From assembly GCF_004766315.1 (NCBI RefSeq), contig NZ_PVSN01000035.1:1-60246 (forward strand): DNA of 60,246 bases. Direction: 5' to 3'. Positions 32,089 to 41,746 of this stretch are shown one piece after another (the first letter of the stretch is position 1; each line of letters starts with the position of its first letter). The position numbers and the translations under genes were made by a program. The notes below the pieces were generated by a model, which did no database searches, had not been told where the DNA came from, and worked only from the letters and a program-made list of their open reading frames with translations. The DNA comes from Weissella confusa (GTDB lineage Bacteria > Bacillota > Bacilli > Lactobacillales > Lactobacillaceae).

Positions 32089-34110
32089 ATGGCAAACAAG
32101 AATACTTATTCGGATGATTCCATTACAGTCCTTGAAGGATTGGAGGCGGTTCGCAAGCGACCAGGAATGTACATCGGTTCAACTGATGGCAAAGGCTTGC
32201 ACCACTTGGTTTATGAAATTTTTGACAACGCAGTCGACGAAGCATTGGCTGGGTTTGGTGATGAAATTAATGTGACGATTCACGCGGACAACGCAATTAC
32301 GGTTGTCGATCACGGTCGTGGTATGCCGGTCGGGATGCACGCTTCAGGAAAGCCAACCCCCGAAGTTATCTTGACGGTGCTCCACGCTGGTGGAAAGTTT
32401 GGTCAAGGTGGCTACAAGACGTCTGGTGGTTTGCACGGTGTTGGATCATCAGTTGTTAACGCCTTGTCAACGAGTTTAACGGTTACGATTGTCCGTGACG
32501 GTCAAAAGTACCAAGAGCACTTTATTAACGGTGGTCACCCAGATGGTACGTTGAACAAGCTTGGTAAGACGAAGGAATCAAATGGTACGACGGTAACGTT
32601 TAAGCCAGATCCTGCGATTTTCTCAACGACAATTTATAACTTTGATGTTTTGGCCGAGCGTTTGCGTGAATCAGCCTTTTTGTTGCGTGATGTTAAGATT
32701 ACGTTGACTGATGAACGTGCTGGCCAAGAACGTTCAGAAGAATACCACTATCCAGAGGGTATTAAGGCATTTGTTAGTTACTTGAACGAAGATAAAGACA
32801 CACTAGGCGACATCATGTACTTTGATGGTTTTGCCCAAGGTGTCGAGGTTGAAGTGGCTGCCCAATACAACGACGGTTACTCAGAAACAACGATGTCATT
32901 TGTTAACAACGTTCGTACACCAGATGGTGGAACCCACGAAGCTGGTTTGCGCTCAGCATGGACGAAGGCGTTCAATGAGTACGCCCGCAAGGTAAACTTG
33001 TTGAAGGATAAGGACAAGAATCTAGAAGGTTCTGACGTTCGTGAAGGGCTTTCAGCAGTTATTTCATTGCGCATTCCTGAAGAATTGTTGCAATTCGAAG
33101 GTCAAACCAAGGATAAGTTGGGAACGCCTGAAGCTCGTTCAATCGTTGATAGCGTTGTGTCTGAACAACTTGGCTTCTACTTGATGGAAAATGGTGAATT
33201 CTCACAAAGTTTGATTCGTAAGGCCTTGCGTGCCCGTGAGGCCCGTGAAGCTGCCCGTAAGGCTCGTGAAGAAGCGCGTTCAGGTAAGAAGAAGGGTAAG
33301 ACGGAACGTTTGCTATCAGGTAAGCTAACGCCGGCCCAATCTAAGAATGCCGCACAAAACGAATTGTTCCTGGTTGAGGGTGATTCAGCCGGTGGTTCAG
33401 CTAAGCAAGGTCGTGACCGTAAGTTCCAAGCCATCCTACCATTGCGTGGTAAGGTTTTGAACACGGAGAAGGCTAAGCTAGCTGACATCATGAAGAACGA
33501 AGAAATCTCAACCATTATCTACACGATTGGTGCTGGCGTTGGCCCTGAGTTTAATGTCGATGACGCCAACTACGATAAGGTTATTATCATGACCGACGCG
33601 GACGATGATGGTGCTCACATTCAAACGTTGTTGTTGACGTTCTTCTACAAGTACATGCGCCCATTGATTGACGCTGGTAAGGTTTATATTGCTTTGCCAC
33701 CGCTATACATGTTGCGTAAGGGAACTGGTAAGAAGCAATCAATCGAGTACGCTTGGACTGATTCACAATTGGCCGAGGCCGAAAAGAAGATTGGTCGTGG
33801 GTACACATTGCAACGATTCAAGGGTCTTGGTGAGATGAACGCCGAGCAACTTTGGGCAACGACAATGGATCCCGCACAACGTACCCTAATTCGTGTCACG
33901 ATTGACGACGCCATGTTGGCTGAAAAGCGCGTGACGACGTTGATGGGTGATAAGGTTGAACCGCGTCGTAAGTGGATTGAGGCTAACGTAGCCTTTACCT
34001 TGGCTGAAGAAGGTAACACTTTGCTTGAAGAAGATACAGAAGTTGCTGAACCAGCAACCGAGGCAGAAGATGATTTTGTTGCGCCAGTCATTGAAACTTG
34101 GCAAGACTAG
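32089..34110 (+). CDS. parE: DNA topoisomerase IV subunit B (ParE)
   Basis: ParE is the ATPase subunit of the decatenating type II topoisomerase. The 673-residue protein shows VRKRPGMYIGSTDGKGLHHL, the GHKL ATP site (IFDNAVDEALAG, DHGRGMPVG, GLHGVGSSVVNAL), and the Toprim motifs VEGDSAGGSAKQGRDRKFQA and TDADDDGAHI. LPLRGKVLN and the close linkage to parC separate it from GyrB. AAGGGAAG precedes the start. Confidence 0.97.
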   Translation: MANKNTYSDDSITVLEGLEAVRKRPGMYIGSTDGKGLHHLVYEIFDNAVDEALAGFGDEINVTIHADNAITVVDHGRGMPVGMHASGKPTPEVILTVLHAGGKFGQGGYKTSGGLHGVGSSVVNALSTSLTVTIVRDGQKYQEHFINGGHPDGTLNKLGKTKESNGTTVTFKPDPAIFSTTIYNFDVLAERLRESAFLLRDVKITLTDERAGQERSEEYHYPEGIKAFVSYLNEDKDTLGDIMYFDGFAQGVEVEVAAQYNDGYSETTMSFVNNVRTPDGGTHEAGLRSAWTKAFNEYARKVNLLKDKDKNLEGSDVREGLSAVISLRIPEELLQFEGQTKDKLGTPEARSIVDSVVSEQLGFYLMENGEFSQSLIRKALRAREAREAARKAREEARSGKKKGKTERLLSGKLTPAQSKNAAQNELFLVEGDSAGGSAKQGRDRKFQAILPLRGKVLNTEKAKLADIMKNEEISTIIYTIGAGVGPEFNVDDANYDKVIIMTDADDDGAHIQTLLLTFFYKYMRPLIDAGKVYIALPPLYMLRKGTGKKQSIEYAWTDSQLAEAEKKIGRGYTLQRFKGLGEMNAEQLWATTMDPAQRTLIRVTIDDAMLAEKRVTTLMGDKVEPRRKWIEANVAFTLAEEGNTLLEEDTEVAEPATEAEDDFVAPVIETWQD

Positions 34111-34127
34111 AAGGGATTTGAAACTGA

Positions 34128-36587
34128 ATGGTTGAAGTAGGAAACATTCAAGAGCTCAGCCTAGAAGCGGTGATGGGTGACCGATTTGGTCGTTATTCAA
34201 AGTACATCATTCAAGAACGTGCTTTGCCAGACATCCGTGACGGTTTGAAGCCCGTACAACGTCGTATTTTGTATGCGATGAACAAAGATGGTAATACCTA
34301 TGACAAGCAATTCCGTAAGTCAGCTAAGTCTGTCGGAAACGTCATGGGTAATTTCCACCCGCACGGTGACTCATCAATTTATGAGGCACTTGTGCGTATG
34401 TCACAAGATTGGAAGTTGCGTGCACCACTGATTGAAATGCACGGAAACAATGGTTCAATCGATAATGATCCGCCTGCTGCAATGCGTTATACCGAGGCAC
34501 GTTTGTCAAAGTTGGCTGGTGAAATGCTCCGCGATTTGGATAAAGAGACCGTTGAAATGGTTCTTAACTTCGATGACACGGAATATGAGCCAACGGTTCT
34601 ACCGGCTCACTTCCCAAATCTATTGGTGAACGGGGCAACAGGTATTTCAGCCGGTTATGCGACGGATATTCCACCGCACAACTTGGGTGAAGTAATTGAT
34701 GCGTTGGTTTACTTGCTAGCGCACCCTAAGGCGTCTTTGGATGATTTGATGCAATTCGTTGTGGGACCTGATTTCCCAACGGGTGGTATTATCCAAGGTG
34801 CCGATGGTATCCGTTCAGCTTATGAAAACGGTCGTGGTCGCATTATTGTGCGTTCAAAGACTGAGATTAAGCCATTGAAGGGTGGTAAGTCTCAAATTGA
34901 GGTTTCAGAGATTCCATACGAAGTGAACAAGGCAGCCTTGGTTAAGAAGATTGATGAAATCCGCCTAAACAAGGACGTTGCCGGCATTACGGAAGTGCGT
35001 GATGAATCTGACCGTGAAGGATTATCAATTGCTATCGAATTGAACAAGGACGCCAATGCAGAGGGTATTTTGGCCTACTTGTTCAAGAAGACAGACTTGC
35101 AAGTGACGTACAACTTCAACATGGTTGCCATTCACAACCAACGCCCTGAACGTGTTGGCTTGAAGACGGCGTTGCAAGCCTTCTTGGAACACCAAGTTGA
35201 AATTATTACGAAGCGTACGCAATTTAATTTGAAGAAGGCCCAAGCTCGTCAACACATCGTGACTGGTTTGATTAAGGCCCTTTCAATCTTGGATGAAGTG
35301 ATTGCCACAATCCGCGGTTCTAAGGATCGTAAGGATGCTAAGCAAAACTTGATTGATAGCTATGACTTCACGGAGCCACAAGCTGAAGCCATCGTGATGT
35401 TGCAATTGTACCGTTTGACGAATACCGACGTGACACAATTGCAAGCTGAGTTTGAAGACTTGGCGCAAAAGATTGCGAACTACAACGAAATTTTGTCAGA
35501 CCCTAAGGCGTTGCGTAAGGTCTTGAAGGCTGAACTACAAGCCATCAAGAAGGAATACAACACGCCACGTCGTACGTCAATCGAAGCCGAAGTGCAAGAA
35601 TTGAAGATTGACCAAACAGTGACGGTTGCTGACGAAGATGTTGTGATGCTTGTGTCACGTGCTGGTTACGTTAAGCGTGCTTCAGTACGTTCTTACACGG
35701 CATCCGGTGACGAGAATGGCCTACGTGATGATGATGAACCAGTATTTGTTGAAAAGGTGAATACGCTACAACACGCGTTTATCTTCACAAACAAGGGTAA
35801 TGTGATTTATCGTCCAGTCCACGAATTGCCTGAGTTTAAGTGGAAGGATTCCGGCGAACACTTGTCACAAACCATTACTGGCTTGGCCAATGATGAAGTT
35901 GTGATTGATGTACGTATCATGGCATCTGTCGATGATATGGCTGGTGAATGGGTAGTGGCAACTAGTGACGGTTTGATTAAGCGCACGCCGTTTGCTGATT
36001 TGGCGCCACGTAGTACCTACAAGAAGAAGGCAACCATGTTAATCAAGCTTAAGAGCGATGATGCAACGATTGTCGGCTTGGAATTGATTGATGACAAGAA
36101 GCTAGTTGGAAAGTCAGTCGTGCTAGCTTCAGAAAATGCGATGGGACTTCGTTATTCACTTGATGAAGTCCCAACAACTGGTAACCGAACAGCTGGTGTT
36201 AAGGCAATGAACCTTGAAGCTGGTGACCGTGTGGTTAAGATGGCTGTTGCAACTGATAAGCAAGCGATTGCGGTTGTCTCAAACCGTGGGGCTTTCAAGT
36301 GGATGCCAGTTACTGAAATTTCAGCAACGAGTCGCGGACGTAAGGGTGTCGCGATTATGCGTGAGTTGAAGAAGGATCCACATCGTATCGCAGCGATGAT
36401 GGTCGTTGATGCACATGAGCCAACACCATTAACGGTGATGACGGATCGCGACAAGCAATTCGACATTTCACCAAAGGATCACCCAATGGGTCAACGTTAC
36501 AGCAATGGTAGCTTTATCATTGACGTCGAAGCGGCTGGTACACCAGTTCGCATGCATGCCTACGTGCAACCATTGGTTTTGAATTAA
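34128..36587 (+). CDS. parC: DNA topoisomerase IV subunit A (ParC)
   Basis: ParC cuts and rejoins DNA. It lies 17 bases after parE with AAGGGA upstream. The active Tyr121 is in AMRYTEARL. The quinolone-determining stretch HPHGDSSIYEALVRM has Ser82, Ser83 and Glu86, so no classical resistance change is visible. The C-terminal beta-pinwheel follows from about residue 500 (SRAGYVKRASVRSY, SDGLIKRTPFADL, SNRGAFKWMPVTEI). Length 819. A strong terminator ends the operon. Confidence 0.97.
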   Translation: MVEVGNIQELSLEAVMGDRFGRYSKYIIQERALPDIRDGLKPVQRRILYAMNKDGNTYDKQFRKSAKSVGNVMGNFHPHGDSSIYEALVRMSQDWKLRAPLIEMHGNNGSIDNDPPAAMRYTEARLSKLAGEMLRDLDKETVEMVLNFDDTEYEPTVLPAHFPNLLVNGATGISAGYATDIPPHNLGEVIDALVYLLAHPKASLDDLMQFVVGPDFPTGGIIQGADGIRSAYENGRGRIIVRSKTEIKPLKGGKSQIEVSEIPYEVNKAALVKKIDEIRLNKDVAGITEVRDESDREGLSIAIELNKDANAEGILAYLFKKTDLQVTYNFNMVAIHNQRPERVGLKTALQAFLEHQVEIITKRTQFNLKKAQARQHIVTGLIKALSILDEVIATIRGSKDRKDAKQNLIDSYDFTEPQAEAIVMLQLYRLTNTDVTQLQAEFEDLAQKIANYNEILSDPKALRKVLKAELQAIKKEYNTPRRTSIEAEVQELKIDQTVTVADEDVVMLVSRAGYVKRASVRSYTASGDENGLRDDDEPVFVEKVNTLQHAFIFTNKGNVIYRPVHELPEFKWKDSGEHLSQTITGLANDEVVIDVRIMASVDDMAGEWVVATSDGLIKRTPFADLAPRSTYKKKATMLIKLKSDDATIVGLELIDDKKLVGKSVVLASENAMGLRYSLDEVPTTGNRTAGVKAMNLEAGDRVVKMAVATDKQAIAVVSNRGAFKWMPVTEISATSRGRKGVAIMRELKKDPHRIAAMMVVDAHEPTPLTVMTDRDKQFDISPKDHPMGQRYSNGSFIIDVEAAGTPVRMHAYVQPLVLN

Positions 36588-36594
36588 AAACGTT

Positions 36595-36632
36595 AAACAC
36601 ACCGTTAGCACTGTGCTGATGGTGTGTTTTTG
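36595..36632 (+). terminator. Terminator after parC
   Basis: AAACACACC pairs with GGTGTGTTT; the loop itself folds (TTAGCA/TGCTGA). A T-run follows. Confidence 0.88.
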
Positions 36633-36733
36633 CATCCAAAGCGATACTTTTTCACCAATTTACGTGCCTACACCATAAAAATGTTGTATAGTTAATACAT
36701 TGAAATAACAAAAAGAAATTGGAGATTTATCTG

Positions 36734-37660
36734 ATGGCTAAGATGTTGGTTTTCGGACACCAAAACCCTGACACAGACACGATTGCTTCAGCATTCGCTG
36801 CGTCATACTTGTTGAACAAGGCATACAATCAAGACACTGAAGCAGTGGCTTTGGGTACGCCTAACGCAGAAACGCAATTCGCATTGAACTACTTTAAGGT
36901 TGACGCTCCTCGCGTAATCGAGTCAGCTGACACTGAAGAAGTAGTTTTGGTTGACCACAACGAGGCCGCACAATCAGTTGCTAACATTGCTGACGTAACT
37001 GTTTACGGTGTATACGATCACCACAAGATTAACTTCTCATCAGCTGTACCTTTGTACTTCATCAACAAGCCTTGGGGTTCTGTAGCAACTGTTTTGTACT
37101 ACGAATTCCAAACGCTTAACGTTGAAATTCCTGCAGAAATCGCTGGTATGATGGCATCAGCTATCATCTCTGACACGTTGTTGTTGAAGAGCCCAACGAC
37201 GACGCCAATGGACAAGCCTGCTTTGGAAGCTTTGGCTAAGATTGCTGGTTTGGAAGACTACGAAGCATACGGTTTGGAAATGTTGAAGGCCGGTACTGAC
37301 TTGTCATCACGTTCAGCTAAGGAATTGATTGACGGCGACGCTAAGTCATTCGAATTGAATGGTTCAACGGTTCGCATCGGTCAAGTTAACACGGTTGACG
37401 TTGAAGATGTCTTCTCACGCCGTGATGAAGTTGTTGCAGCCATGGAAGCTGAATTGGCTGAAGAAGGTTACAACACATTTGTCTTTGTTGTTACGAACAT
37501 CTTGGACTCAGATTCAGATATCTTGGTCTTGGGTGACAACTTGGATAAGGTTGAAGCAGCCTTTGACGTGAAGTTGGCCGATGGCCGTGCTTCATTGCCA
37601 GGTGTTGTGTCACGTAAGAAGCAAGTGGTTCCTCCACTTACTGACGCGTTCAACGCATAA
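36734..37660 (+). CDS. ppaC: Manganese-dependent inorganic pyrophosphatase
   Basis: The family II enzyme hydrolyses pyrophosphate from biosynthesis. ATG 36734 lies 9 bases after GGAG; the in-frame TTG at 36719 overlaps that site. The DHH-family motifs are complete: VFGHQNPDTDTIASAF, VLVDHNE, YDHHKINF, and the C-terminal DHHA2 part with SRKKQVVPPL. Length 308. Codon use is very biased, consistent with high expression. The gene stands alone. Confidence 0.97.
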   Translation: MAKMLVFGHQNPDTDTIASAFAASYLLNKAYNQDTEAVALGTPNAETQFALNYFKVDAPRVIESADTEEVVLVDHNEAAQSVANIADVTVYGVYDHHKINFSSAVPLYFINKPWGSVATVLYYEFQTLNVEIPAEIAGMMASAIISDTLLLKSPTTTPMDKPALEALAKIAGLEDYEAYGLEMLKAGTDLSSRSAKELIDGDAKSFELNGSTVRIGQVNTVDVEDVFSRRDEVVAAMEAELAEEGYNTFVFVVTNILDSDSDILVLGDNLDKVEAAFDVKLADGRASLPGVVSRKKQVVPPLTDAFNA

Positions 37661-37674
37661 TTAAATACAAACAG

Positions 37675-37714
37675 AAAAGACGAACAAAAATTTTATTTCT
37701 TGCTCGTCTTTTTT
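37675..37714. terminator. Bidirectional terminator between ppaC and busR
   Basis: AAAAGACGA (37675-37683) pairs with TCGTCTTTT (37704-37712) and the stem can extend through partial ACAA/TTGC pairing. It overlaps the busR stop codon. Confidence 0.7.
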
Positions 37715-38333
37715 AGTTGCTGTAGAAAAAGTTATAAACGTTTTGGACGCTGTTTTCATCCCCAACAAAGTAAAGCGTATCACCTTGATGGATTTTGGCA
37801 TACGGGCCAGGTGAGATGACCAGCTTGTCCTCATGCGAAATGCCAACCAAAGTTGTGCCAGTTTGATGCCAAAAATTCAGTTCACTCAATGATTTTTCAA
37901 ATAACGTGGATGGCTCTGTTAATGCCAACTCAAAGGGCGTCAACGGGTTATGTTGTTGGTAGTGTTGTGATTGATCCACAAACCGGTGTAAATCCTTACT
38001 CAAAGCATCTAAACCGGCCTGCTGGGCCTTAATTTGCTCTGTGAGCGATAGTTGAAGGTCTTGTAGCCCGTTGACCTCTGTTTCGCTCTCAACGAATTTC
38101 TGGGCCTTCTGGCGAGATAGGACCTTAGCGCCACTACCATGGGTGGTTTCCACGATGCCTAAGTCACCGAGTACACTAATCGCGCGACGGACAGTTTCTG
38201 ATGATACGCCAAATGTCGTTGCTAAGGTTGAGCGGGCGTGAATTTTATCGCCGACCTTGAGTTGGTTAGCGCTAATTTGCTCAGCGATGCGTAATGCAAT
38301 GACACGATAGCGAGGCTGCTTTAGTCCGGCCAT
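37713..38333 (-). CDS. busR: BusR, c-di-AMP-responsive GntR/RCK_C repressor of betaine uptake
   Basis: Residues 1-75 are a GntR-type winged helix (STLATTFGVSSETVRRAISV, THGSGAKVL). A predicted coiled coil follows (about 85-125), then an RCK_C domain (about 135-206: LVGISHEDKLVISPGPYAK, GDTLYFVGDENSV). This HTH/coiled-coil/RCK_C build is that of BusR in Lactococcus and Streptococcus, where c-di-AMP bound to RCK_C promotes repression of the betaine transporter genes. Divergent orientation to busAA and the palindrome at 38504-38540 support the same role here. GGAGGG precedes the start. Confidence 0.9.
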   Translation of the reverse strand: MAGLKQPRYRVIALRIAEQISANQLKVGDKIHARSTLATTFGVSSETVRRAISVLGDLGIVETTHGSGAKVLSRQKAQKFVESETEVNGLQDLQLSLTEQIKAQQAGLDALSKDLHRFVDQSQHYQQHNPLTPFELALTEPSTLFEKSLSELNFWHQTGTTLVGISHEDKLVISPGPYAKIHQGDTLYFVGDENSVQNVYNFFYSN

Positions 38334-38496
38334 AATATCCCTCCAAATTTAGAATACATAATTAAGATAAGCATATCATATTCGCTGATAATGCGTTGAT
38401 AAGAAACAATCAATTATTAATTGGTAGACCTACTTGTAAGCCTATCAAATTGGGGTGTGTCCCGTTTTCGGTACACGTTGGTCTACATAAATAAAT

Positions 38497-38527
38497 TTGA
38501 CGCAAGTGACAACTTCATGTTTACAAT
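38497..38527 (+). promoter_or_regulatory. busAA-busAB promoter
   Basis: TTGACG (38497-38502), a 19-base spacer and TACAAT (38522-38527). The long spacer would make it weak unless activated. The operator overlaps both the spacer and the -10. Confidence 0.6.
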
Positions 38528-38540
38528 AGGGTTGTCACTT
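38504..38540. promoter_or_regulatory. Probable BusR operator
   Basis: AAGTGACAAC (38504-38513) and GTTGTCACTT (38531-38540) are perfect inverted arms 17 bases apart, flanking and covering the -10 box. The half-site AGTGACA resembles that described for BusR in lactococci and streptococci. Confidence 0.8.
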
Positions 38541-38585
38541 ATCGAAAGTGAGAGAAATTCGATCAAGTAGGAGGAATATGAAGAT

Positions 38586-39764
38586 ATGGCTAAGGTGGAA
38601 ATTGAACATCTTACCAAGATTTTTGGGAAACGTGTTAAGCCGGCCTTGCAAATGGTCCAGCAGCAAGCTTCTAAAACAGAAATCTTGAAAAAGACAGGTG
38701 CGACAGTTGGTGTCTATGACGCGAACTTGTCCATCGAAGAGGGAGAAATTTTTGTCATCATGGGATTATCAGGATCGGGTAAGTCAACGCTTATTCGATT
38801 GTTGAATCGCTTGATTGAGCCCACATCAGGGTCAATCAAAATTGATGGTGAAGATATCTCAACGATGTCAAAGGAACAATTATTGGAAGTACGTCGTAAG
38901 AAAATGAGTATGGTGTTCCAAAGCTTCGGCTTGTTTCCACACCGTACGATTTTAGAAAATACGGAGTACGGTCTCGAGGTGCAAGGTGTGCCAAAGGAAG
39001 AACGGCGTGAACGAGCTGAGAAGGCACTTGATAATGCCAATTTGTTGGCGTTTAAGGACCAATATCCTAATCAACTTTCAGGTGGGATGCAACAACGTGT
39101 TGGGTTGGCCCGTGCGTTGGCAAATAACCCTGAAATCCTGCTAATGGATGAGGCTTTCTCAGCACTTGACCCCTTGATTCGTCGTGATATGCAAGATGAG
39201 TTGTTGGATTTGCAAGCAAATGCGAGTCAAACAATTATCTTTATTTCCCACGATCTGAACGAGGCCCTCCGCATTGGTGATCGCATTGCCATTATGAAGG
39301 ATGGACAAATTCAACAAGTCGGTACTGGAGAGGAAATTTTGACTGCGCCGGCTAACGATTATGTCCGTGCGTTTATCGAAGATGTCGACCGTTCAAAGGT
39401 GTTAACGGCTGAACGTATTATGATTCCACCAATTACAACGAACATTGATGTTGATGGACCAGCAGTGGCATTGAAGAAGATGCGTACTGAAGAAGTGAGT
39501 GGGTTGGTCGCTGTTGATCGTCGTCGTCATTTCCAAGGATTCATCAGCAGTGAGGACGCCTTGCGTGCTCGTCGTGAAAACATTGGGTTGCGTGACGTCA
39601 TGACAGAAATGCCAACAGTTGCCCGTGATATGTTGGTGGCTGACATTATGCCACTGATTTATGATGCACCGACGCCACTGGCGGTAGTAGACAATGGCCG
39701 TTTGCTTGGCGTTATCATTCGTGGTCGCGTCCTAGAAGCGTTGTCTGAAACGGAGGTACAATAG
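38586..39764 (+). CDS. busAA: Glycine betaine/proline betaine ABC transporter ATPase
   Basis: The 392-residue subunit powers osmoprotectant import. Walker A is [17 protein letters not shown], the signature [16 protein letters not shown], Walker [13 protein letters not shown], and the switch His is in [15 protein letters not shown]. The C-terminal part (about 280-392) carries two CBS-type repeats ([36 protein letters not shown]), which in OpuA sense ionic strength or c-di-AMP. Divergent from busR; 6 bases separate it from busAB. AGGAGG lies 11 bases before the ATG. Confidence 0.95.
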   Translation: MAKVEIEHLTKIFGKRVKPALQMVQQQASKTEILKKTGATVGVYDANLSIEEGEIFVIMGLSGSGKSTLIRLLNRLIEPTSGSIKIDGEDISTMSKEQLLEVRRKKMSMVFQSFGLFPHRTILENTEYGLEVQGVPKEERRERAEKALDNANLLAFKDQYPNQLSGGMQQRVGLARALANNPEILLMDEAFSALDPLIRRDMQDELLDLQANASQTIIFISHDLNEALRIGDRIAIMKDGQIQQVGTGEEILTAPANDYVRAFIEDVDRSKVLTAERIMIPPITTNIDVDGPAVALKKMRTEEVSGLVAVDRRRHFQGFISSEDALRARRENIGLRDVMTEMPTVARDMLVADIMPLIYDAPTPLAVVDNGRLLGVIIRGRVLEALSETEVQ

Positions 39765-39770
39765 TTACCG

Positions 39771-41492
39771 ATGAATACAGTATTAATAAGTAAATTACCG
39801 ATTGCCAACTGGGTCGAAACGGCCGTTAACTGGCTAACGACCACTTTGAGTGGGTTCTTTAATGTCATTCAAGATGGCGGGACCCACTTGATGAACGGTA
39901 TTACCAATGGTTTAACAGCAATGCCAAGCTGGATGGTCATTATCGGCCTGACGGTATTTGCAATCCTAGTATGCGGTAAAAAGTGGGGGTTCCCATTGTT
40001 TACTTTCTTAGGGCTGCTACTGATTGCCAACCAAAATTTGTGGTCAGATTTGATGAGTACCTTTACATTGGTCTTGGTCTCTAGTCTGGTCTCAATCATT
40101 ATTGGGGTGCCTTTGGGTATCTGGATGGCCAAGAAGGAAACGGTTGCTAAGATTGTCCAACCGGTTTTGGACTTTATGCAGACGATGCCTGGTTTCGTTT
40201 ATTTGATTCCAGCGGTTGCCTTCTTTGGTATTGGTGTCGTCCCTGGTGTCTTCGCGTCTGTTATCTTTGCGCTGCCACCAACTGTTCGTATGTCGAACTT
40301 AGGGATTCGCCAAGTGCCAAAGGATTTGGTTGAGGCGGCAGATTCTTATGGATCAACGCCGAAGCAAAAGTTGTTTAAGCTTGAGCTGACACTGGCAACC
40401 AATACGATCTTGGCCGGTGTAAATCAAACGATTATGTTGGCCTTGTCAATGGTTGTGATTGCCTCAATGATTGGTGCGCCAGGACTTGGTCGTGGTGTCT
40501 TGTCAGCGGTGCAAAACGCGGATGTTGGTAAGGGATTTGTGAATGGACTGGCCTTGGTTATCTTGGCCATCATCATTGATCGCTTTACACAAAAATTGAA
40601 CGTCAAGCCGGCTGATAAGCAACCAACTTCAAAGCACCACTGGAAGATGTGGACAGCGATTGTCGTGGCTGTTGCGATGGTTGGTTCAGGGGTTGTGAAT
40701 ACCTTTGCCAACAGTAAGAAGGTAGAGGACACATTGAACCTTGTTTATGTGCAATGGGACTCAGAAGTTGCTTCAAGTAATGTGTTGGCTGAAGCAATGC
40801 GTCAACACGGTTATAGCGTTAACCTGACACCACTTGATAACTCAATCATGTGGCAATCAGTTGCGAATGGACAAGCGGATGCATCAGTGTCGGCTTGGTT
40901 ACCAAACACGCACGCGGCGCAATACAAAAAGTACAAGTCACAAATTGATATGCTTGGGCCTAACTTGACTGGTGCTAAGACTGGGTTGGTTGTGCCAGCG
41001 TATATGGACGTCGATAGCATTAGTGATTTAACCACACAAGCTAATAAAACGGTGACAGGTATCGAACCCGGAGCTGGGGTCACGAACGCTGCTGAAAAGG
41101 CCATGGCTGATTATGGTTTGACCAACAATGGTTGGAAGTTGACGCCGTCATCATCAGGTGCCATGACTGTGGCACTTGGTAAGGCGATTAAGGATAAGCA
41201 AGATATCGTGGTGACTGGTTGGACGCCACACTGGATGTTCCAAAAGTACGACTTGAAGTATTTGGCTGATCCAAAGGGTTCATTTGGAAAATCTGAATCA
41301 ATCAATACGTTCACGCGTAAGGGACTTAAGGAAGATAAACCCAAGGCCTACCGTGTGTTGGATAAGTTTAAGTGGGATGAGCAAGACATGGAATCAGTCA
41401 TGTTAGCCATCCAAAACGGCAAGTCACCGCAGGCAGCAGCCAAGGAATGGATTGCTGATCATCAAAAGCAGGTTGATAGCTGGTTTAAGTAA
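39771..41492 (+). CDS. busAB: Glycine betaine ABC transporter permease/substrate-binding fusion
   Basis: The N-terminal half (about 1-280) is an OpuAB-type permease with 6-7 membrane spans and the EAA-like loop DLVEAADSYGSTPKQKLFKLE (positions 187-207). After a further helix (about 295-315) comes an OpuAC-type binding domain outside the membrane (LNLVYVQWDSEVASSNVLAE, SAWLPNTHAAQYKKY, VTGWTPHWMFQKYD), with the Trp residues that cage betaine. This fusion is typical of lactic acid bacteria. It pairs with busAA, and a terminator follows. Confidence 0.95.
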   Translation: MNTVLISKLPIANWVETAVNWLTTTLSGFFNVIQDGGTHLMNGITNGLTAMPSWMVIIGLTVFAILVCGKKWGFPLFTFLGLLLIANQNLWSDLMSTFTLVLVSSLVSIIIGVPLGIWMAKKETVAKIVQPVLDFMQTMPGFVYLIPAVAFFGIGVVPGVFASVIFALPPTVRMSNLGIRQVPKDLVEAADSYGSTPKQKLFKLELTLATNTILAGVNQTIMLALSMVVIASMIGAPGLGRGVLSAVQNADVGKGFVNGLALVILAIIIDRFTQKLNVKPADKQPTSKHHWKMWTAIVVAVAMVGSGVVNTFANSKKVEDTLNLVYVQWDSEVASSNVLAEAMRQHGYSVNLTPLDNSIMWQSVANGQADASVSAWLPNTHAAQYKKYKSQIDMLGPNLTGAKTGLVVPAYMDVDSISDLTTQANKTVTGIEPGAGVTNAAEKAMADYGLTNNGWKLTPSSSGAMTVALGKAIKDKQDIVVTGWTPHWMFQKYDLKYLADPKGSFGKSESINTFTRKGLKEDKPKAYRVLDKFKWDEQDMESVMLAIQNGKSPQAAAKEWIADHQKQVDSWFK

Positions 41493-41506
41493 ATAGCGTC
41501 GATAAG

Positions 41507-41536
41507 AGCGTCCGAGAGAAATCTCGGGCGTTTTTT
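41507..41536 (+). terminator. Terminator after busAB
   Basis: GCGTCCGAGA pairs with TCTCGGGCGT (one G-T pair), loop GAAA, followed by TTTTT. Confidence 0.88.
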
Positions 41537-41629
41537 AATTTTGTTTTTGAAAAAGGTTTGATTATTTTGTGAAGTTTGTTACTATTATTTTGTGCAATAC
41601 CCAATTATCGGACAATAATAAACCGTAAT

Positions 41630-41651
41630 TAGAAACATGTGGGTGTTTCTA
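41630..41651. promoter_or_regulatory. Palindrome upstream of nox
   Basis: TAGAAACA-TGTGGG-TGTTTCTA, a perfect 8-bp inverted repeat about 95 bases before nox. Operator or mRNA hairpin; the regulator is unknown. Confidence 0.35.
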
Positions 41652-41746
41652 AAGCGCAACAAAGGAGTCGCGACCTATTGTGAAGTTGTTGTTTAATGAC
41701 TGGTTTGCAAATGCACAAGGGAAAGCAAAATAAGGGGAATCGCAAC

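Noticed and set aside
41565-41690. Rex operator (TTGTGAA near 41569 and 41681) controlling nox
   Set aside because: Only half-sites match; the partner halves fit the TTGTGAA-n4-TTCACAA consensus poorly.
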